From Candidatus Proelusimicrobium excrementi (GTDB lineage: Bacteria; Elusimicrobiota; Elusimicrobia; Elusimicrobiales; Elusimicrobiaceae), in contig CAKUBV010000003.1 in the NCBI GenBank assembly GCA_934643455.1, forward strand, positions 124,001 through 188,000: DNA of 64,000 nucleotides. The letters run 5' to 3'. Positions 60,827-64,000 of this stretch are shown in pieces. Position 1 is the stretch's first letter; each line of letters begins with the position of its first letter. A program made the translations under genes and the position numbers. The notes below the pieces were generated by a model. That model did no database searches, had not been told where the DNA came from, and saw nothing but the letters and a program-made list of their open reading frames with translations.

Positions 60827-62019
60827 AATTTCAGTTTTTTTATCCTCTCAACGGCTTTTAACGTGTTCTCTCTGGAGCCGAACGACGTAAGCCTAAAATA
60901 ACCTTCCCCGCAATCGCCGAAGCCGCTGCCCGGCGTTCCCACTACATTGGCCCTGCTAAGCAAGATGTCAAAAAAATCAAAAGATTTTAATCCTTCAGGC
61001 AATTTAATCCAGATATAAGGAGCGTTCTCCCCGCCGTAAGCGGTAAGGCCGGCGGCGTTTAAACCCTCTTTTATAATGCGGGCGTTTTCCATATAATAGG
61101 CGATAAGCTCTTTAACTTCCGCTTTGCCTTCCGGGCTGAAAACAGCCTCCGCCGCACGCTGGACTATATACGGCACCCCGTTGAATTTAGTCGTATGCCG
61201 TCTGCGCCATAAATCGTTTATGCGAACTTCCCTGCCCGCGCCTTTGCCCTTTAAAGCCAAAGGTACAACCATATAAGCGCATCTAAGCCCCGTAAAACCG
61301 GCCGTCTTGCTGAATGAACGTATTTCTATTGCCACCTCTTTGGCACCTTCCACTTCGTAAATAGAACGCGGCAAATCAGCTTCTTGTATATACTCCTTAT
61401 AGGCGGAGTCAAAAATTATCACCGATCCGTTCTTTTTGGCGTAATCCACCCACTCTTTTAATTGTGCTTTAGTCATTACCGCGCCGGTGGGATTATTGGG
61501 AGAACAAAGATAAATCAAATCGGCTTTGAAATCCGGGATTTTAGGGGCGAAACCGTTTTGGGCCAGGCAAGGAAGCTTCTTTACCGCACGTCCGGCCATT
61601 ATATTGGTATCCAAGTAAACCGGGTAAACGGGATCGGCCACCGCCGCCACGGCGTCAGCGGAAAAAACTTCCTGAATATTGCCGACGTCGCATTTGGCTC
61701 CGTCGCTTACAAAAACTTCTTCGGGCTGTAAATCTATGCCGTAAGCTTTATAATCGTTTTCTATAATCGCGTCAATAAGGAAAGAATACCCCTGTTCCGG
61801 GCCGTAACCGCGGAAAGTGCTTTCATGACCCATTTCTTCGGAAGCTTTATGCAAAGCGTCCACGCAGGCTTTCGGCAAAGCGCGGGTAACGTCGCCGATG
61901 CCAAGGCTTATGACATCGGCCGAAGGATTGGCCGCTTTATATTCCCGTACTTTCTTGGCTATCGTCGGGAAAAGATAATTTCGTTCTAAATTTAAATAAT
62001 TTTCGTTAATTTTAATCAT
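60823..62019 (-). CDS. dapL: LL-diaminopimelate aminotransferase
   Basis: About 398 residues. The DapL-type N-terminus is MIKINENYLNLERNYLFPTI, followed by SLGIGDVTRALP, SDGAKCDVGNIQEVF, YLCSPNNPTGAVM and the PLP lysine in SFSKTAGFTGLRCAY. It makes LL-diaminopimelate directly from tetrahydrodipicolinate, bypassing the acylated steps. The ATG at 62019 has AAGGAG 7 bases upstream; an earlier ATG has none. It is coupled with dapF. Confidence 0.95.
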   Translation of the reverse strand: MIKINENYLNLERNYLFPTIAKKVREYKAANPSADVISLGIGDVTRALPKACVDALHKASEEMGHESTFRGYGPEQGYSFLIDAIIENDYKAYGIDLQPEEVFVSDGAKCDVGNIQEVFSADAVAAVADPVYPVYLDTNIMAGRAVKKLPCLAQNGFAPKIPDFKADLIYLCSPNNPTGAVMTKAQLKEWVDYAKKNGSVIIFDSAYKEYIQEADLPRSIYEVEGAKEVAIEIRSFSKTAGFTGLRCAYMVVPLALKGKGAGREVRINDLWRRRHTTKFNGVPYIVQRAAEAVFSPEGKAEVKELIAYYMENARIIKEGLNAAGLTAYGGENAPYIWIKLPEGLKSFDFFDILLSRANVVGTPGSGFGDCGEGYFRLTSFGSRENTLKAVERIKKLKL

Positions 62020-62070
62020 GGAAAGCTCCTTACCTATCAATAGTATATAAAAAATGGTAATATTCCTTGT

Positions 62071-62661
62071 ATGCGATTTTTTTATTTAAGTGTTTTTCTT
62101 CTTTTCTGCGCCTGCGCAAGGCAGCCTGCGAATATGGACAATAACGGTACGGATATTATAGCTTTCGGCGACAGCCTGACTTACGGCTACGGCGCCGCCC
62201 AAGAGGAAAGTTACCCTTACATCCTCGGGAAAATAATCGGGCGGGATATAGTGAACCTTGGCGTAAACGGCAATACCGCCGCGGACGGTTGGGCGCGCAT
62301 TGATGATTTAAAAGACTACAACCCTTATATGGTTCTGATAGAATTCGGCGCAAATGATTATATACGCAAACGCCCCTTTGACCAAACCAAACAAGCTTTA
62401 AGCGATATTGTGGATTATGTGCAGGATATGGGCGCGATTGCCGTTTTGGTGGATACCGGAGGCCCCGGCATGGGGAAATATACGGATTATATGAAAGAGC
62501 TTTCCAAACAAAAACAAACTTTGTTCGTACCCGCGATAATGGCAGGCATTTTTACGGATCCGTCTTTGAAATCGGATATTATACATCCCAACGCCAAAGG
62601 GTATAAAATAGTGGCCGAGCGTGTTTACAAAAGTATAAAGAAGCATCTTCCGCACGATTGA
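62071..62661 (+). CDS. GDSL-type esterase/lipase, lipoprotein
   Basis: 196 residues. The signal MRFFYLSVFLLFCACARQ contains a lipobox-like FCAC. The SGNH blocks are complete: FGDSLTYGYG (Ser), LGVNGNTAADG (Gly), FGANDYIRKR (Asn) and SDIIHPNAKGY (Asp-His). It resembles the TesA-type arylesterase/lysophospholipase group. Its substrate in the envelope is unknown. An extended -10 (TGGTAATAT) lies 7 bases before the ATG with no ribosome site. Confidence 0.9.
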   Translation: MRFFYLSVFLLFCACARQPANMDNNGTDIIAFGDSLTYGYGAAQEESYPYILGKIIGRDIVNLGVNGNTAADGWARIDDLKDYNPYMVLIEFGANDYIRKRPFDQTKQALSDIVDYVQDMGAIAVLVDTGGPGMGKYTDYMKELSKQKQTLFVPAIMAGIFTDPSLKSDIIHPNAKGYKIVAERVYKSIKKHLPHD

Positions 62662-62680
62662 ATTTGCCTCCGCTAACAAC

Positions 62681-62712
62681 AAAAACCCCCGCAAAAGCGC
62701 GGGGGTTTTTAA
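62681..62712. terminator. Bidirectional intrinsic terminator
   Basis: ACCCCCGC and GCGGGGGT pair with loop AAAAGC and lie between A5 and T5. It serves the GDSL gene and the convergent Lys/Ala-repeat gene. Confidence 0.9.
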
Positions 62713-62731
62713 CTTCCGAAGAAATCTTTTC

Positions 62732-63448
62732 TTAGTTCTTCAAAGTTTCTTTCCAGGATTTAAGTTCCGCTTTTGCGTTTGCCTTAGTTTCTTCGGCTTT
62801 GGCTTTGGCGGCGGCTTTATCGGCCTTGGCTTTGGCTACGGCTTCTTCATAGCGGGCCTTGGCGGCGTTTTCCTGTTCTTTGTTTTGGGATTTGGCTTTG
62901 GCCGCGGTATATTTTGCTTTTGCGTCGGCTATTTTTTCATCAGCGGAGGCTTCGGCGGCCTTTTTATCGGCCTGAGCCTGAGCTTTTGCCTTTTCATATT
63001 TGGCTTTTAAATCAGCTTTAGCGGCTTCGTTTTTTGCTTTTGCCTGGGCCTTATTGGCTTCGGATTTAGCTTTATTGGCTTCAGCTTTGGCTTTCAAATC
63101 GGCTTTGGCGGCCTCGGCTTTGGCTTTTACCTGAGCTTTGTTGGCTTCTGATTTAGCCTTATTGGCTTTGGCTTTGGCCTTCAAATCGGCTTTTGCGGTT
63201 TCTTTACCGGCTTTTGCGTCGGCTTTAGCTTGGGCGGATTTGGTTTTTGCGTCGGAAACAGCTTTCTTGCTGTCCGCTTTTACGGCTTTCACTTTCGTTT
63301 TAGCGTCGCATTTGGCGTTTTGGGCCATTTTCTTTACGCAGTTGTTCCTGCAGGTAAGGTCGGTTTTGTCGCAGGTGCAAACTTCAGCCGCGAAACCAAA
63401 CGTCGCAAAACAAGCAAGAGCAAAAATTGATAAGAATACTTTTTTCAT
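62732..63448 (-). CDS. Secreted Lys/Ala-rich coiled-coil repeat protein
   Basis: 238 residues. A signal peptide (MKKVFLSIFALACFATFGFA) is followed by a short Cys-rich head (CTCDKTDLTCRNNC, then another Cys) and about 190 residues built almost only of Ala, Lys, Glu, Asp, Asn and Gln. Imperfect repeats such as AKADLKAKAEANKAKSEANK recur about every 27 residues. The pattern predicts one long basic helix or an alanine coiled coil in the periplasm. GGAGGAG precedes the ATG at 63448; a GTG 9 bases earlier is rejected. No family recognised; a histone-like or Lpp/TolA-like structural role is possible. Confidence 0.75.
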   Translation of the reverse strand: MKKVFLSIFALACFATFGFAAEVCTCDKTDLTCRNNCVKKMAQNAKCDAKTKVKAVKADSKKAVSDAKTKSAQAKADAKAGKETAKADLKAKAKANKAKSEANKAQVKAKAEAAKADLKAKAEANKAKSEANKAQAKAKNEAAKADLKAKYEKAKAQAQADKKAAEASADEKIADAKAKYTAAKAKSQNKEQENAAKARYEEAVAKAKADKAAAKAKAEETKANAKAELKSWKETLKN

Positions 63449-63563
63449 TCTTGGCACTCCTCCTTATGGTAGTTACATATAAATTGTACAAAATATCTAA
63501 CTATTTAATGTTAATTATAAGGCAATATTTGCTAAGATTTAATAAATGCCCGGAGGCCCCTTT

Positions 63564-64000
63564 ATGTACGAGGAAACGAAACTCGTTTACAAAAATTTTT
63601 GGTTTTTTATATCAATTACGGTAATCTTGCTGTTTATAAGCTTGTTCGCTTATTTGGACATACTGCAAAAAAATCTTAAAGCGGAAATGTCCCAAAACAT
63701 TATGGAAATAGCGGAAATGGAAGCCAATTCCTTCAACGCTAAAATCAAAGAGGAAACGCAAACCGTAAACGCTCTGGCCGGTATCATGGCGAAATATTAC
63801 GCCATAACCGATTTGGACACTTTTATCGATATCCTCGATCAAGAAAACAATAATAACGACTTTATTTACATGGGCATAATCATGCAGAACGGGGACGTAT
63901 ACTTCAACGATCATTCTTTGGTAAAGGACTTTTTGCCGCAGGAAGCTTTAGATAATCTTTTTGAAGGCAATTCGATAACTACAGGCCCGCTGGATAATCC
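63564..64000 (+). CDS. Membrane sensor protein, N-terminal part (cut by window edge)
   Basis: The frame opens at the ATG at 63564 (GGAGG upstream) and runs to the right edge with no stop. MYEETKLVYKNFWFFISITV is followed by one transmembrane helix (WFFISITVILLFISLFAYL). A helical stalk rich in Glu and a Cache/PAS-like extracytoplasmic domain (DFIYMGIIMQNGDVYFNDHS) come next. Such N-termini belong to histidine kinases, chemoreceptors or diguanylate cyclases; the output domain is outside the window. Confidence 0.75.
   Translation, partial: MYEETKLVYKNFWFFISITVILLFISLFAYLDILQKNLKAEMSQNIMEIAEMEANSFNAKIKEETQTVNALAGIMAKYYAITDLDTFIDILDQENNNNDFIYMGIIMQNGDVYFNDHSLVKDFLPQEALDNLFEGNSITTGPLDN

Overview
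The window reads as a chromosomal segment of a Gram-negative, host-associated bacterium that best fits the Elusimicrobiota (Elusimicrobium-like). This assignment is an inference. It rests on outer-membrane beta-barrels and lipoproteins, type IV pilin genes, a DapL-type diaminopimelate route, ThyX instead of ThyA, and compact minus/plus operons with ATGA overlaps. There are no rRNA genes, no CRISPR array and no intact insertion sequence. One tRNA (His, GTG) is present.

Layout. 0-2.5 kb: dnaK end, dnaJ, and a decayed secreted ankyrin gene. 2.5-11.6 kb (minus strand): tRNA and rRNA modification (mtaB, rsmE), a TPR protein, a squalene/phytoene synthase, a type IV pilin, a GAF/HD-GYP protein, and a glycolate-oxidase-like pair (GlcF plus a GlcD-GlcE fusion). 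11.6-17.5 kb: metallophosphatase, mazG, outer-membrane protein, ankyrin lipoprotein, mnmA and a family 9 glycosyltransferase. Between the glycosyltransferase and rplU lies a leader containing two copies of a three-way-junction element that looks riboswitch-like on the minus strand. 18-24 kb: rplU-rpmA-obgE, ybeY-phoH-glgC and thyX. 24-36.8 kb: nadK-recN, glycerate kinase, ferritin, TspO, a DJ-1/PfpI protein, two related porins, and a patch at 34.0-35.4 kb in which three neighbouring genes are all deletion remnants.

36.9-48.2 kb is an accessory (defence-type) island ending at the 3' side of tRNA-His. It holds a type I restriction-modification operon with two extra genes (R-x-S-M-y), a convergent histidine kinase/receiver pair with a Cys cluster and no DNA-binding output, and a long, highly structured RNA leader in front of an orphan HsdR-N-type nuclease and a lipoprotein. 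A broken HTH gene, plausibly a trace of a mobile element, follows. The structured RNA plus nuclease unit is the most unusual item in the window.

48.5-64 kb returns to core metabolism: nitroreductase, L-serine dehydratase, two MntP-like membrane proteins, then a long plus-strand run hpt-ftsH-glmM-pdxJ-glmS-acpS-nnrD-hydrolase (amino-sugar, cofactor and membrane-proteolysis functions). Next come dapL-dapF (peptidoglycan/lysine precursor), a GDSL lipoprotein, a Lys/Ala-repeat secreted protein, and the start of a membrane sensor cut by the window edge. Several genes start 6-9 bases after an extended -10 promoter with no ribosome binding site, suggesting leaderless transcripts are common here.
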